Assembly: GCA_947375105.1 (NCBI GenBank)
Contig: CANCET010000015.1
Span: 1 to 37,851 of the forward strand
Source of the DNA: Sphingomonadaceae bacterium
GTDB lineage: Bacteria > Pseudomonadota > Alphaproteobacteria > Sphingomonadales > Sphingomonadaceae
Reading direction: 5' to 3'
DNA: 37,851 nt
The notes beneath the pieces were generated by a model. That model worked only from the letters and a program-made list of their open reading frames with translations. It made no database searches and was not told where the DNA came from. Within the stretch, counting starts at the first letter, position 1, and each line of letters opens with the position of its first letter. A program made the translations under genes and the position numbers. Shown here in pieces: positions 1 to 9,013 of this stretch.

Positions 1-1467
1 ATCGGCTGGGGGCATGACAACCGCCGCTTCATCCCCGCCGGCATTGCAGGGCTCGCCAAGGCAGATGTGCCCAAGCTCAAGCTGAAATGGGCCTTCGCCT
101 ATCCGGCCGCCACGCATATCCGCTCGCAGCCCACTATCGGCTGGGGCACGCTGTTCGTCGGCAGCCAGGACGGCACCGTCTATGCCTTCGATCCCGACAC
201 CGGCTGCACCAAGTGGACGACCCGCCTCAGCGCCGAAGTGCGCACCGCGATCGTCATCGATGCCGCCACCAAGCGGCTCTATTTCGGCGACCTGCTCGGC
301 AAGGTCCATGCGCTCGATGCCATGACCGGCAAGGAGCTGTGGGCGAACCGCATGAGCGATCATGCCGATGCCACGATCACCGGCACGCCCGCGTTGGGCG
401 GCGGTTTGCTCTATGTGCCGGTCTCCTCGCTGGAAGTCGTGCAGGCCGGCAATCCCGCCTATCCCTGCTGCACCTTCCGCGGCTCGGTCGTCGCCGTAGA
501 TCCCGCCACCGGCACCGAAAAGTGGCGTGCCTACACCGCCGGCCAGCCTGTCCCGCAAGGCAAGACTGCGGACGGCACGCAAATTCTCGGTCCCTCGGGG
601 GCGCCCGTCTGGGGCAGCCCGACTTATGTTGCCGCCACGAACCGCGTCTATTTCGGTTCGGGTGAAAACTACTCCTCACCCGCCGACGATGGCTCAGACG
701 CTGTCTTTGCGGTCGATGCACGCACCGGCGAACGCGTCTGGCACACCCAGCTCACGCTGGGGGACGCGTGGAATGTCGGCTGCATGATGGGCCTGGGCTC
801 GTGCCCCAAGGAAGGCGGACCAGACTACGACGTCGCCGCTTCGCCGCTCCTCATCGACACCGGCACCGCCAATAACGGGGTTGGCAGCAAGATGCTCGTG
901 ATCGGCCAGAAGTCCGGTCAGGCGTGGGGCCTCGATCCCGATACCGGCAAGGTCAAGTGGATGACTCGGCTTGGCCATGGCGGCACGCAGGGCGGCGTCC
1001 ACTTCGGCATGAGCGCCGAGGGCAACCGCGTGTTTGTCCCCATCAACGACATGGCCAATACCGGCGACGCGCGCCTCTACGACCCCGCCATTCGCGGCGC
1101 CGGTCTCCATGCGCTTGATGCGGCCACGGGCAATATCATCTGGCAGGCCCGCGCCGAGGACAAGTGCGACGGCCGCAAGTTCTGTGATCCAGGCATCTCC
1201 GCCGCGGTCACCAGCATCCCGGGCGTGGTCTTTGGCGGCCACCTCGATGGCATGCTGCGCGCCTATGACGCCGATACAGGCGCGATCCTGTGGCAATACG
1301 ACACGACCCAGCCGATGGCAGCCATCGGTGGCCAGACCGCCAAGGGCGGCAGCATGAGCGGGCCCGGAGCGGCCGTGTGGAAGGGCAAGGTCTTCGTGAA
1401 CTCCGGCTACGGCATGTACAGCCACGCCCCCGGCAACGCGCTGATGGTGTTCGAGGTGGCGAAGTAG
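1..1467 (+). CDS. PQQ-type beta-propeller dehydrogenase (polyvinyl-alcohol-dehydrogenase-like), 5' partial
   Basis: The reading frame is open from the first base, so the true start lies outside the window; the GTG at 67 is probably internal. The visible 488 residues begin with an IGWGHDNRRF stretch like the opening of the quinoprotein propeller domain, and carry repeated blades of the type VYAFDPDTG...W, VHALDAMTGKELW, VVAVDPATGTEKW and LHALDAATGNIIW. These are the tryptophan-docking repeats of PQQ enzymes. Adjacent cysteines (visible residues 156-157, AYPCCTF) match the vicinal disulfide that sits over PQQ in quinoprotein alcohol dehydrogenases. The closest family by memory is polyvinyl-alcohol dehydrogenase (cytochrome), periplasmic, passing electrons to cytochrome c. 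No CxxCH haem site is present in the visible part; an N-terminal cytochrome domain could be outside. The substrate is unknown. A perfect hairpin follows the stop codon. Confidence 0.8.
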   Translation: MGWGHDNRRFIPAGIAGLAKADVPKLKLKWAFAYPAATHIRSQPTIGWGTLFVGSQDGTVYAFDPDTGCTKWTTRLSAEVRTAIVIDAATKRLYFGDLLGKVHALDAMTGKELWANRMSDHADATITGTPALGGGLLYVPVSSLEVVQAGNPAYPCCTFRGSVVAVDPATGTEKWRAYTAGQPVPQGKTADGTQILGPSGAPVWGSPTYVAATNRVYFGSGENYSSPADDGSDAVFAVDARTGERVWHTQLTLGDAWNVGCMMGLGSCPKEGGPDYDVAASPLLIDTGTANNGVGSKMLVIGQKSGQAWGLDPDTGKVKWMTRLGHGGTQGGVHFGMSAEGNRVFVPINDMANTGDARLYDPAIRGAGLHALDAATGNIIWQARAEDKCDGRKFCDPGISAAVTSIPGVVFGGHLDGMLRAYDADTGAILWQYDTTQPMAAIGGQTAKGGSMSGPGAAVWKGKVFVNSGYGMYSHAPGNALMVFEVAK

Positions 1468-1520
1468 GGGGAGCCGCGCCCCCTTTCGCCACCCGCAAAC
1501 CCGCACTGACACGGCCCCAC

Positions 1521-1556
1521 CCTTCGTCATCCCCGCCTTCGCGGGGATGACGAAGG
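1521..1556. repeat. Perfect 16-bp-arm palindrome (sphingomonad REP/RPE type), possible bidirectional terminator
   Basis: Arms CCTTCGTCATCCCCGC and GCGGGGATGACGAAGG are perfectly complementary around a 4-base CTTC loop. It lies between the converging ends of the quinoprotein gene (+) and P450 A (-), where it could end both transcripts. The same core, CGTCATCCCCGC, recurs at 5809-5883 and 10418-10440, so it is also a dispersed repeat. No U-tract follows. Confidence 0.85.
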
Positions 1557-1575
1557 TATTGGTAACGGAGTCAAT

Positions 1576-2853
1576 TCAAGCCGTCTTCTTCGCCTCGAAC
1601 TCGATGTGCAGCGCCTTCAGGCTGCGCAGCAGGAAGTGCGGGTGAACCGAGAAGTCGTTCGCGCCGTCTGCGAAGTGCATGTCCTCGAACCGGTCGACCA
1701 CCGCCTGGAAGCCCCACGCCAGTTCGCGCCGGGCGAGCGGCGCGCCAAGGCAGTGGTGCGTGCCTGAGCCAAAACCCATGTGCGCGCCCGCCTTGGGCCG
1801 ATCCAGATCGAGCTTCTCCGGGCATTCGAACACCCGGTCATCGCGGTTCGCGGCGGCAAAGCGCACGTTCACCAGCGCGCCTTTGGGGATCACCGTTCCT
1901 TCCAGTTCGGTGTCCTTCGCGCAGAACCGCATCAGGCTCTGCACCGGCGATTCCAGCCGCACCACTTCTTCGACAAAGGTCTTCATGTAGCGTTCGGGAT
2001 CGGACTTCAGCTTCTGCCAGACGTCCTTGTTCTCGATCAGCAGCTTCATCCCCGCCGCCAGCGCATTGGTCGTCGTCTCGCTGCCGCCGACGAAGGTGTC
2101 CGCCATCATCTCGGCATGCAGCTCGTTGTCATTGAGCGGGCGCCCCCAGCCCTCGATCACGGTGTTGACCAGCACGCTGATCAATGAGTCATCCGGATTG
2201 GCCCGCAGGCGCTCGAAGATCGGCTGAAAATAGTGCTGGGCCTCGATCTCACGGTCGACCATCTCGATCTCGTCTTCCTCGGGCAGCATCATCGAGATGC
2301 GCTTGAAGAAGGCGTCGGTCCAGCGCTTGATCTTCCACATGTCCTCGCGCTTTGCGCCCATCTGCTCGCCGATGATGTAGAGCGGCAGCGGCACGCAGAA
2401 CTGGCTGACCCATTCGCAGCGCCCATCCGCCACGAAACCGTCGATCAGTTCATAAGCGAGCGTTTCCACCAGCGGATCGATTTCCTTGATCCGGCTCGGC
2501 TTGAACGCCTCGTTGAACATCGCGCGCATATGCTTGTGGTTCGGATCGTCGCGCCCGCTCAGCGTCGGCTCGGGCAGCCAGCCGCGCTCCTTGAACCGCT
2601 CGACCACCTTCTTCTGCCGCTCGACATTGGCCGAGAGCGTCTGCAGCCCGATCGCCTTGGGGCTGCTGGGGAAGGTATCGGGATCGAGCAGGACGCGCCG
2701 CACATCCTCATACCGCGTCACCACAAACATGTTGGTGCCCGGTTGGCGATAGGCCGGGGCCTGATCCCTGAGGGTGCGATAAGCGTCATAAGGGCACTGC
2801 TGCACCGCCGGATCGAACAGGTTGACGCCGAGCTCTTCGGACCCGTCGCTCAT
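1576..2853 (-). CDS. Cytochrome P450 (P450 A)
   Basis: A 425-residue soluble bacterial class-I type P450, which would insert one oxygen atom from O2 into an unidentified organic substrate using electrons from a ferredoxin. Visible signatures are the I-helix oxygen-activation motif FVGGSETT (acid-alcohol pair Glu-Thr), the K-helix ExxR (EEVVR) and the haem-binding loop FGSGTHHCLGAP with the proximal thiolate at Cys368. No signal peptide or membrane anchor is present. The ATG overlaps the stop codon of the upstream AhpD-like gene (ATGA, 2850-2853), which indicates translational coupling. No ferredoxin or ferredoxin reductase gene is in the window, so redox partners must come from elsewhere. The CYP family cannot be assigned by eye. 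It ends just before a hairpin shared with the converging quinoprotein gene. Confidence 0.95.
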   Translation of the reverse strand: MSDGSEELGVNLFDPAVQQCPYDAYRTLRDQAPAYRQPGTNMFVVTRYEDVRRVLLDPDTFPSSPKAIGLQTLSANVERQKKVVERFKERGWLPEPTLSGRDDPNHKHMRAMFNEAFKPSRIKEIDPLVETLAYELIDGFVADGRCEWVSQFCVPLPLYIIGEQMGAKREDMWKIKRWTDAFFKRISMMLPEEDEIEMVDREIEAQHYFQPIFERLRANPDDSLISVLVNTVIEGWGRPLNDNELHAEMMADTFVGGSETTTNALAAGMKLLIENKDVWQKLKSDPERYMKTFVEEVVRLESPVQSLMRFCAKDTELEGTVIPKGALVNVRFAAANRDDRVFECPEKLDLDRPKAGAHMGFGSGTHHCLGAPLARRELAWGFQAVVDRFEDMHFADGANDFSVHPHFLLRSLKALHIEFEAKKTA

Positions 2854-3437
2854 CGCACGATCACCCGTTCCTCGCCCCAGGGCGCAACCATGCCCTCCCG
2901 CCGGAACGCATCGGGCAATTCCTCCACCATGTGCAGCGTCGCCGCCAGCCGCCCGAAGCCCACGAAAAACGCGCAGGTCATACCCAGTTCGACAATTTCG
3001 GATTCGCTGAAATGCTCGCGCAGCCCTGCATACGTTGCCTCGTCGATGCGCAGGTGGTCAGTCGCGAAAGCCTCGCCGAAGCGGATCGCCGCTTTCTCGG
3101 CAGGCGTCAGGTTCTCGGCTTCCTGCGGGCGCTCCAGCGAGCAGACGAGGTCCTCGGTCACGCCGTCTTCCAACGCGTCGGTATAGCGGATCGCCATGCA
3201 GCTGCGGCACTGGTTGAAGAAGGCGACGCGCAGCCGCACCAGTTCCACCAGCCTTTCGGGCAGCTGCCGATGCACCTTGAGCGCTCCGGCGAACTGCATC
3301 ATGCCCAGCACCTGATCGGGGCAATGCGCCAGAAAGCGGATCATCCCCTGTTCGATCTCGGTGCGGTCTTCCGGCTTCAGTGCCGCGCGCAGGCGGGGAT
3401 CCCAGTCTTCAGGGGCAATCTTGGCGACGCGAGTCAT
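2850..3437 (-). CDS. Carboxymuconolactone decarboxylase / AhpD-like family protein
   Basis: A 195-residue protein. The start is placed at the ATG of MTRVAKIAP because AGGAGA sits about 9 bases upstream; the frame is open for 17 more codons. The central segment, LVELVRLRVAFFNQCRSC, is the helical core of the CMD/AhpD fold with the CxxC pair (CRSC). In AhpD this pair is a redox or peroxidase centre; in other members the role is unknown. The C-terminal half (ESEIVELGMTCAFFVGFGRLA) fits the same fold. It is the first gene of a two-gene minus-strand operon with P450 A and is divergent from P450 B. In this context it may act on a P450 product or handle peroxide made by uncoupled turnover; that is inference. 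True lactone decarboxylase activity is not supported. Confidence 0.85.
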   Translation of the reverse strand: MTRVAKIAPEDWDPRLRAALKPEDRTEIEQGMIRFLAHCPDQVLGMMQFAGALKVHRQLPERLVELVRLRVAFFNQCRSCMAIRYTDALEDGVTEDLVCSLERPQEAENLTPAEKAAIRFGEAFATDHLRIDEATYAGLREHFSESEIVELGMTCAFFVGFGRLAATLHMVEELPDAFRREGMVAPWGEERVIVR

Positions 3438-3550
3438 GGCGCGGTCTCCTGTGAGCGCTGCTAAAAGTGAGCATGGCAGGCCGGGCATTGGTCATGCACC
3501 ATCCCCCCCACAACAACTGGCGATTTCGATAGAGCCGGGGGAGAGAGGCC
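3438..3550. promoter_or_regulatory. Divergent intergenic region of the two P450 operons with a candidate operator
   Basis: This 113-base gap must hold both promoters of the divergent AhpD-like/P450 A and P450 B operons. A short dyad TGGT-CATGC-ACCA lies at 3489-3501, and a GTGAGC hexamer is directly repeated (about 3450 and 3467). The Shine-Dalgarno GGGGGAGAG sits just before the P450 B start. No convincing -35/-10 pair can be assigned, and no regulator gene is adjacent. Confidence 0.35.
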
Positions 3551-4873
3551 ATGCGCCACGTCAATCACGACCTCAGCCCGATAGGCTGTCCGCACGCGCT
3601 GGCGGAGGTCGATCTGTTCGCACCGGGTGCTGCCGAACACTGGTACGAAGCCTACGCCATCCTCCATGCCGAGGCCCCCGTGCTGCGCCTGCCGGGCGAA
3701 GGCATGACACCGGACCGCGACGCCTTCATCCTTTCCAAGTACGAGGACATCGCCCGCGTGGTGCGCGATTGGGAGCGCTATCCGCCCACGCTCTCGCTGC
3801 TGCTCGAAGCGCGCAAGGCCGATCCCGCTTCAGTCCGCGCGATGCCCGATATCGATGCCATGGTGAAATCGATCGCCTCGCTGCGGCCGAACCCCGAACT
3901 CTGGCGTGCGCACCGCCAGCAGCTCACGGACCCATGGGTCGGCCCGGGCGCGAAGCGGCATGAGGCCATGATTACCGGCCATGTCGATGCCCTGATCGAC
4001 GCGTGGATCGCGGGTGACACGTTCGATTTCGTCGCAGATTTCGCGCGGCCCCTGCCCCAGCGCACGATGGCCAGCGTGCTGGGCTTCCCGCTCGAGGACG
4101 TGAAGGACCTGGAAATCTGGGGCAACGCGCAAGTCATGTCCTATGTCCACGGCTGCGGACACAACAACATCATGACGGCAGAGCAGACCGCCGAGAAATT
4201 CCGCCTCCTCGCCGGTTTCTCGGACTATGTCGGGACGCACGTCCGCCGCCGCCGCGCCAATCCGGGCGACGACATGATCAGCTACCTCACGCAGGTCCAC
4301 TACGAGGCGCTCGACCGCAAGCTCACCGACGAGGAGATCGACGGCATCGTCTACGCCATGGTCATCGGCGGGCTGGAGACGACGCAATACGCGCTGGTCG
4401 AGCAGGCGCAGCTCCTGATCGAGCGACCCGGCCTGTTCGCAAAGCTGAAGGCTGACCGCGCGCTTATCCGCCCCTTCACCGAAGAAGGCATGCGCCTGCG
4501 TTCCCCCACACAGGGCCTTTCCACCCGCATAACTGCGCAGGACGAAGTGTTTCAAGGCGTCCCTGTCCCCGCAGGCTCCACCCTGCACTTGCGCTGGGGT
4601 GCTGCCAATATCGATCCGGACGAGTTCGACGACCCGCTCGACCTCAAGCTCGACCGCGCCGCCGTCACGCGCCACCTCGCGTTCTCGGCAGGTCCGCGCG
4701 TCTGCCCCGGCACAGGCCTCTCGCGGCTAGAACAGACCATCGCGTGGAACCGTCTGTGCGACCGGCTTGCCGCGCTGGACTATGCCCCCGGCAACACCTT
4801 CCTGCACCAGCCGGGCATCATGCTCGGCACGCTCGCGCTGCATTGCACATTCGAAACGGAGACCATCGCATGA
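3551..4873 (+). CDS. Cytochrome P450 (P450 B)
   Basis: A 440-residue soluble P450, clearly different in sequence from P450 A across the divergent promoter. It has the I-helix motif VIGGLETT, the K-helix EEGMRLR (ExxR) and the haem loop FSAGPRVCPGTGLSR with the proximal ligand at Cys385. The N-terminus (HDLSPIGCPHALAEVDLF) shows no export signal. The ATG at 3551 is preceded by GGGGGAGAG about 7 bases upstream. Its stop codon overlaps the next gene's start (ATGA, 4870-4873), so it heads a three-gene operon with the ABM-like and SnoaL-like proteins. Pairing with P450 A suggests successive oxidations of one substrate class, or oxidation of two related compounds; this is inference. The substrate and CYP family are not assignable from sequence alone. 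Confidence 0.95.
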   Translation: MRHVNHDLSPIGCPHALAEVDLFAPGAAEHWYEAYAILHAEAPVLRLPGEGMTPDRDAFILSKYEDIARVVRDWERYPPTLSLLLEARKADPASVRAMPDIDAMVKSIASLRPNPELWRAHRQQLTDPWVGPGAKRHEAMITGHVDALIDAWIAGDTFDFVADFARPLPQRTMASVLGFPLEDVKDLEIWGNAQVMSYVHGCGHNNIMTAEQTAEKFRLLAGFSDYVGTHVRRRRANPGDDMISYLTQVHYEALDRKLTDEEIDGIVYAMVIGGLETTQYALVEQAQLLIERPGLFAKLKADRALIRPFTEEGMRLRSPTQGLSTRITAQDEVFQGVPVPAGSTLHLRWGAANIDPDEFDDPLDLKLDRAAVTRHLAFSAGPRVCPGTGLSRLEQTIAWNRLCDRLAALDYAPGNTFLHQPGIMLGTLALHCTFETETIA

Positions 4874-5271
4874 CCACCTTGCTCGCGCATATCCGCATCA
4901 AGCCCGGCACCGAAGCGCAGTGGGAAGCGATCATGGCCGACATGATCCACCAGACGTGGAGCACGGAGACGGGCGTCAAGCGCTATGAATACTGGAAGGG
5001 CGAGGCGCCGAACCTCTATTATTGCCTGCTCTCGTTCGACAACAAGGAAGCGTTCTACCGCCACCAGATGTCGCCGCACCACGAAGGCCATGATTTCGGC
5101 GCCGTGCTGGAAGACATCCGGCTCGAATACGTCGATCCGGTGAAAGGCGCCGGCGGAGGCCTCTCTCCGACGGTGGACAACCCGCTGCCTGCCGATGCGG
5201 ATGCTGAGCTCAAGACCGCGCAGGAACGCTTCCCGCTGACCATTCCGGCGTGGTGGACCGGCCGCGCATGA
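4870..5271 (+). CDS. Small dimeric alpha/beta-barrel protein (antibiotic-biosynthesis-monooxygenase/EthD-like)
   Basis: A 133-residue protein starting at the ATG that overlaps the P450 B stop (ATGA); a longer in-frame extension back to 4744 lies within the P450 gene and is rejected. Residues 1-90 have the ferredoxin-like ABM pattern: TTLLAHIRIKPG strand, helix, ETGVKRYEYWKG, LYYCLLSFDNKEAFYRHQ, then a paired His-His segment (SPHHEGHDF). ABM-fold proteins are small dimers acting as quinol monooxygenases, haem-degrading enzymes or accessory isomerases. A C-terminal tail of about 45 residues, with proline and tryptophan (IPAWWTGRA), extends beyond the minimal domain. Function here is unknown; linkage to P450 B suggests action on its product. 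Its own stop overlaps the next start (ATGA). Confidence 0.75.
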   Translation: MTTLLAHIRIKPGTEAQWEAIMADMIHQTWSTETGVKRYEYWKGEAPNLYYCLLSFDNKEAFYRHQMSPHHEGHDFGAVLEDIRLEYVDPVKGAGGGLSPTVDNPLPADADAELKTAQERFPLTIPAWWTGRA

Positions 5272-5786
5272 GCGCCGCAACTTCGCTTGAAGACCTGCTG
5301 GCGAAGGACGCGATCATCGACGTCCTCACCCGCTATTCGCGCACGCTCGATTGGCTGGATGAGGACGGTCAGGCCAGCTGCTACTGGCCCGATGCCGCCA
5401 TCGACTACGGCTTCTTCAAAGGCACCGCCGCCGATTTCGTCCCCGTCGTCATGGCCATCGAACGCCAGAGCGCGCGGCGCTGGCACTTCCTCAATCCGCC
5501 AGCGATCCGCTTGGTCGACGCCAGCCACGCCGAAGTCGAAACCTACGGTCTGACCGCAGGCGCGCGCCGAACCGAGGCAGGCGGCTACGCAGGAACGCTC
5601 TATGGCGGGCGCTATCTCGATGCCTTCGCAAAGCGTGGGGGCGAATGGCGCATTTCCCGGCGCGATTACGTGCTCGATTGGTCGCACCCGATCCCCGATC
5701 AGCCAGTGTTCGATCCCGGCGCCGCCTTCCCGCTGCCGATCCTCGAAGTGCTGCAAGGCGGGCACGAAAAGTACCGCAAGCTGTAA
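5268..5786 (+). CDS. SnoaL-like / nuclear transport factor 2 family protein
   Basis: A 172-residue protein of the SnoaL_4 type in the cone-shaped NTF2 fold. Supporting signs are the N-terminal helices DAIIDVLTRYSRTLDWLDED followed by a CYWPDAAIDYG strand, the WHFLN segment, and a C-terminal strand pair (YGGRYLDAFAKRGGEWRI then RRDYVLDW), where the motif 'Y.D.f....gwrI..R' is typical. Members are isomerases, dehydratases, cyclases or small subunits of ring hydroxylases; the Tyr/Asp/His set here is compatible with acid-base chemistry. The start is the ATG in the ATGA overlap with the preceding gene; a GTG 18 bases upstream is in frame but lies inside that gene. It is the last gene of the P450 B operon, followed by a large inverted repeat. 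Confidence 0.75.
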   Translation: MSAATSLEDLLAKDAIIDVLTRYSRTLDWLDEDGQASCYWPDAAIDYGFFKGTAADFVPVVMAIERQSARRWHFLNPPAIRLVDASHAEVETYGLTAGARRTEAGGYAGTLYGGRYLDAFAKRGGEWRISRRDYVLDWSHPIPDQPVFDPGAAFPLPILEVLQGGHEKYRKL

Positions 5787-5808
5787 ACCTCACCCAACCT
5801 CACCGCTT

Positions 5809-5883
5809 CGTCATCCCCGCGTAGGCGGGGACCCGGAGCGTCACGCACAACCTCCCTGGATCCCCGCCTACGCGGGGATGACG
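5809..5883. repeat. Composite inverted repeat of two REP/RPE units
   Basis: Left arm CGTCATCCCCGCGTAGGCGGGG and right arm CCCCGCCTACGCGGGGATGACG are perfectly complementary and separated by about 30 bases. Each arm is itself a hairpin (CCCCGC-4-GCGGGG). The unit shares its core with the palindrome at 1521-1556. It follows the SnoaL-like gene and may act as a terminator, but its form and recurrence mark it as a dispersed intergenic palindrome. Confidence 0.85.
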
Positions 5884-5998
5884 AGGGGTGCGGCGGCAAT
5901 CACCAACTCGACCTCGAATGCTTGATCCGCATCAATGTCCGGCTCGGCAAACGCCCACATAAAGCCCCCACACCAATCGCAAGTGAAGGGGCCTAATC

Positions 5999-6178
5999 AT
6001 GTTCAAGACCAATATCGGCGATGCCGACCGCGTGATCCGGCTGGCGCTGGCTGCGGCGCTGATCGTGTTCAGCTTCATCGTCGGCCATCCCATGATCGCC
6101 CTCATCGCTATCGTGCCGATCTTGACCGCGTTCGCCGGCACCTGCCCGCTCTACAGTGTGCTCGGCCTGCACACCTGA
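5999..6178 (+). CDS. DUF2892 (YgaP-type transmembrane domain) small membrane protein
   Basis: A 59-residue inner-membrane protein, MFKTNIGDADRVIRLALAAA onwards. It has two hydrophobic segments (about residues 14-29 and 31-46) with a histidine-proline turn between them. The C-terminal FAGTCPLYSVLGLHT is the hallmark GtCPlY.llGi.T ending of the DUF2892 family, as in the membrane part of YgaP-like rhodanese proteins. The start follows a GAAGGGG ribosome-binding site. The family has no agreed biochemical role; links to sulfur or cyanide handling are known only for fused members. It stands alone between the P450 island and serS, separated from serS by 51 bases. Confidence 0.85.
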   Translation: MFKTNIGDADRVIRLALAAALIVFSFIVGHPMIALIAIVPILTAFAGTCPLYSVLGLHT

Positions 6179-7509
<1,331 letters not shown>

Positions 7510-7510
<1 letters not shown>

Positions 7511-8088
7511 TGCGCGCGTTCTGGCTGGCTGCGGCGGCGCTACTGCTCCTGCCGGGCAGTCACTCCGCGCAGGCGCAACCGGAGGACCTGCTCCCGCAGC
7601 GGAGCCTGCCCAAGCGTGCCACGCCGCGCGCGGTTGTGCCTTCGAAGCCCGCCCCGAAGCTTGCCCCGGCTCCAGCCCCGAAACCTTCAGCGCCCCAAGC
7701 CCGCGCACCCCGCCTCGTCTGGCCCACCTCGGGCGCGGTCACCAGCAAGTTTGGCGCAGCCATCAAGGGCGTGCCCAACAACGGCATCGACCTGGCCGCC
7801 TTCGCCGGGATGACCGTCCACGCTGCAGCGGCAGGCAAGGTGGTCTTCGCGGGGACCGAGCCCGAACGCTTCGGCCAGCTCATCCTGATCGAGCACGCCG
7901 GCGGCTGGGTGACCGCCTATGCCTATCTCGGGCAGGTCAGGATCAAGGAAGGCCAGCAGGTCAAGGCGCGGCAGGTCATCGCGCGCATCGGCAAGAGCGG
8001 TGAAGCGACGCACCCCGGCCTCCACTTCGAACTCCGCCGGGGCACGGCCCCCTACAATCCCATGCGCTACCTGCCGATCAGGCTTTGA
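7510..8088 (+). CDS. M23/LytM-domain protein with degenerate active site (NlpD/EnvC-like)
   Basis: A 192-residue exported protein: signal peptide at residues 1-22 (LAAAALLLLPGSHSAQA), a Pro/Ala/Lys-rich linker to about 67, then one LytM domain. Active LytM enzymes have HxGxD, YAHL and HxH. Here they read NNGID (Asn90, Asp94), YAYL (Tyr139) and GLHFEL (Gly170, His172). So one zinc ligand and both catalytic histidines are lost, and peptidase activity is unlikely. The ending YNPMRYLPIRL resembles that of NlpD, whose inactive LytM domain activates cell-wall amidases at division. An amidase-activator role is therefore inferred. It overlaps serS by one base and converges with the DUF1761-like gene with an 11-bp overlap. 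Confidence 0.85.
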
Positions 8089-8440
8089 ACAGCCAGAACA
8101 CCAGCCCCATCAAGAGGTAGCTGGCGATCCAGAACACCGCGCCGCGCACAACCTGCGACGCTGCAGCCCCGGCACGCGCTTCGCCGATTGCCAGCGCGGG
8201 CGCAACGAACGCCAGCGCGAGCCCGCCCGACATCATGAAATAAAGCCACGGCTTCACCGCCAAAGTCGCCGCGCCGACCCGCGCGAACATGTGCCCCATC
8301 ATCGCGGCAGTCAGCAGCAGCAACGCGCCCGCAAGCAACACTTGCGCAGGGCGCCGCGCCGCCGGGCCGTGCCAGATGAGCCCGAACACCAGCGCGGCCA
8401 GCGCCGCCGCAACCACTGCCAGCCAGTTCACCGGACCCAT
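8078..8440 (-). CDS. DUF1761-like four-helix membrane protein
   Basis: A 120-residue integral membrane protein. The start is the ATG of MGPVNWLAVV, which has a GAAGGAAAGG ribosome-binding site upstream; the frame runs on to 8806 but that part is antisense to the neighbouring gene. Four hydrophobic segments can be seen (about residues 5-24, 34-53, 65-85 and 97-117). The opening NWLAV...AFVLGLIWHGP and the later YFMMSGG fit DUF1761, a family of unknown function. It lies 16 bases downstream of the unknown gene at 8457-8957, so both are probably one operon, and its 3' end overlaps the LytM gene by 11 bp in convergent orientation. Confidence 0.65.
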   Translation of the reverse strand: MGPVNWLAVVAAALAALVFGLIWHGPAARRPAQVLLAGALLLLTAAMMGHMFARVGAATLAVKPWLYFMMSGGLALAFVAPALAIGEARAGAAASQVVRGAVFWIASYLLMGLVFWLFKA

Positions 8441-8456
8441 TTCAAAAGCCTTTCCT

Positions 8457-8957
8457 TCACGGCCAGGTCCACGCACGGACGTGGCCCCGAGACGCTGCCC
8501 TCCAGTCGCCCGCCAGCTCCGCGATGGCCGAGACGATTGCCGCGTGCTGAGCCTCGCCGATTGCCGGGCAGGCAACATGGCTGCCCTCGCACGAAGGGCC
8601 CGCCATCGCCAGCACATCCTCGCGCGATCCGCCGCCGCCCCACAGCAGCGCCTCATAGCATTCAACCAGCCGTTCCGCCTGCAGCAGTTCGACAATTGCC
8701 GCGTCCGGCACCCCCGCCCGGCTCGCACTGGCATGTCCGCCGGCCTTGGCGAGCGCCTGGATTTCCTCCGGATGCCGCCCCGCCGCAACCAGCCCCCAAA
8801 ACCCATCCTTGAGGCTCAGCTGGCGTTCGACGATGATGTGGACCGCATCGTGAGGCACCGGCCCCTTCCACGGAAAGCGGGTTTCAACGCGGGAGCCATC
8901 CGCGCGCACAATGGCGATAAAGTCCTCGCCCGCGCCCTTGGTGATGCGAATGATCAT
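8457..8957 (-). CDS. Conserved protein of unknown function
   Basis: A 166-residue soluble protein starting MIIRITKGAGEDFIAIVRADG; 23 more in-frame codons lie upstream but the ATG at 8957 fits best. It has two parts: a short beta-rich N-terminus in which a basic/hydrophobic strand (RVETRFPWKGPVPHDAVH) leads into a helix, and a helical C-terminal part with a leucine-rich helix (IVELLQAERLVECYEALLW). Three cysteines (ECYE, SCEG, ACPA) are spread over the second half with no clear metal motif. No signal peptide or membrane helix is present. I recognise it only as the kind of uncharacterised protein found in sphingomonads. It is divergent from rimO (56 bases apart) and lies upstream of the DUF1761-like gene. 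Confidence 0.75.
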   Translation of the reverse strand: MIIRITKGAGEDFIAIVRADGSRVETRFPWKGPVPHDAVHIIVERQLSLKDGFWGLVAAGRHPEEIQALAKAGGHASASRAGVPDAAIVELLQAERLVECYEALLWGGGGSREDVLAMAGPSCEGSHVACPAIGEAQHAAIVSAIAELAGDWRAASRGHVRAWTWP

Positions 8958-9013
8958 CGCTGGCCCATAGCGCGTGGTGACGGCACGGCCAATTGCGTGT
9001 AAGCGCCCCCGCC

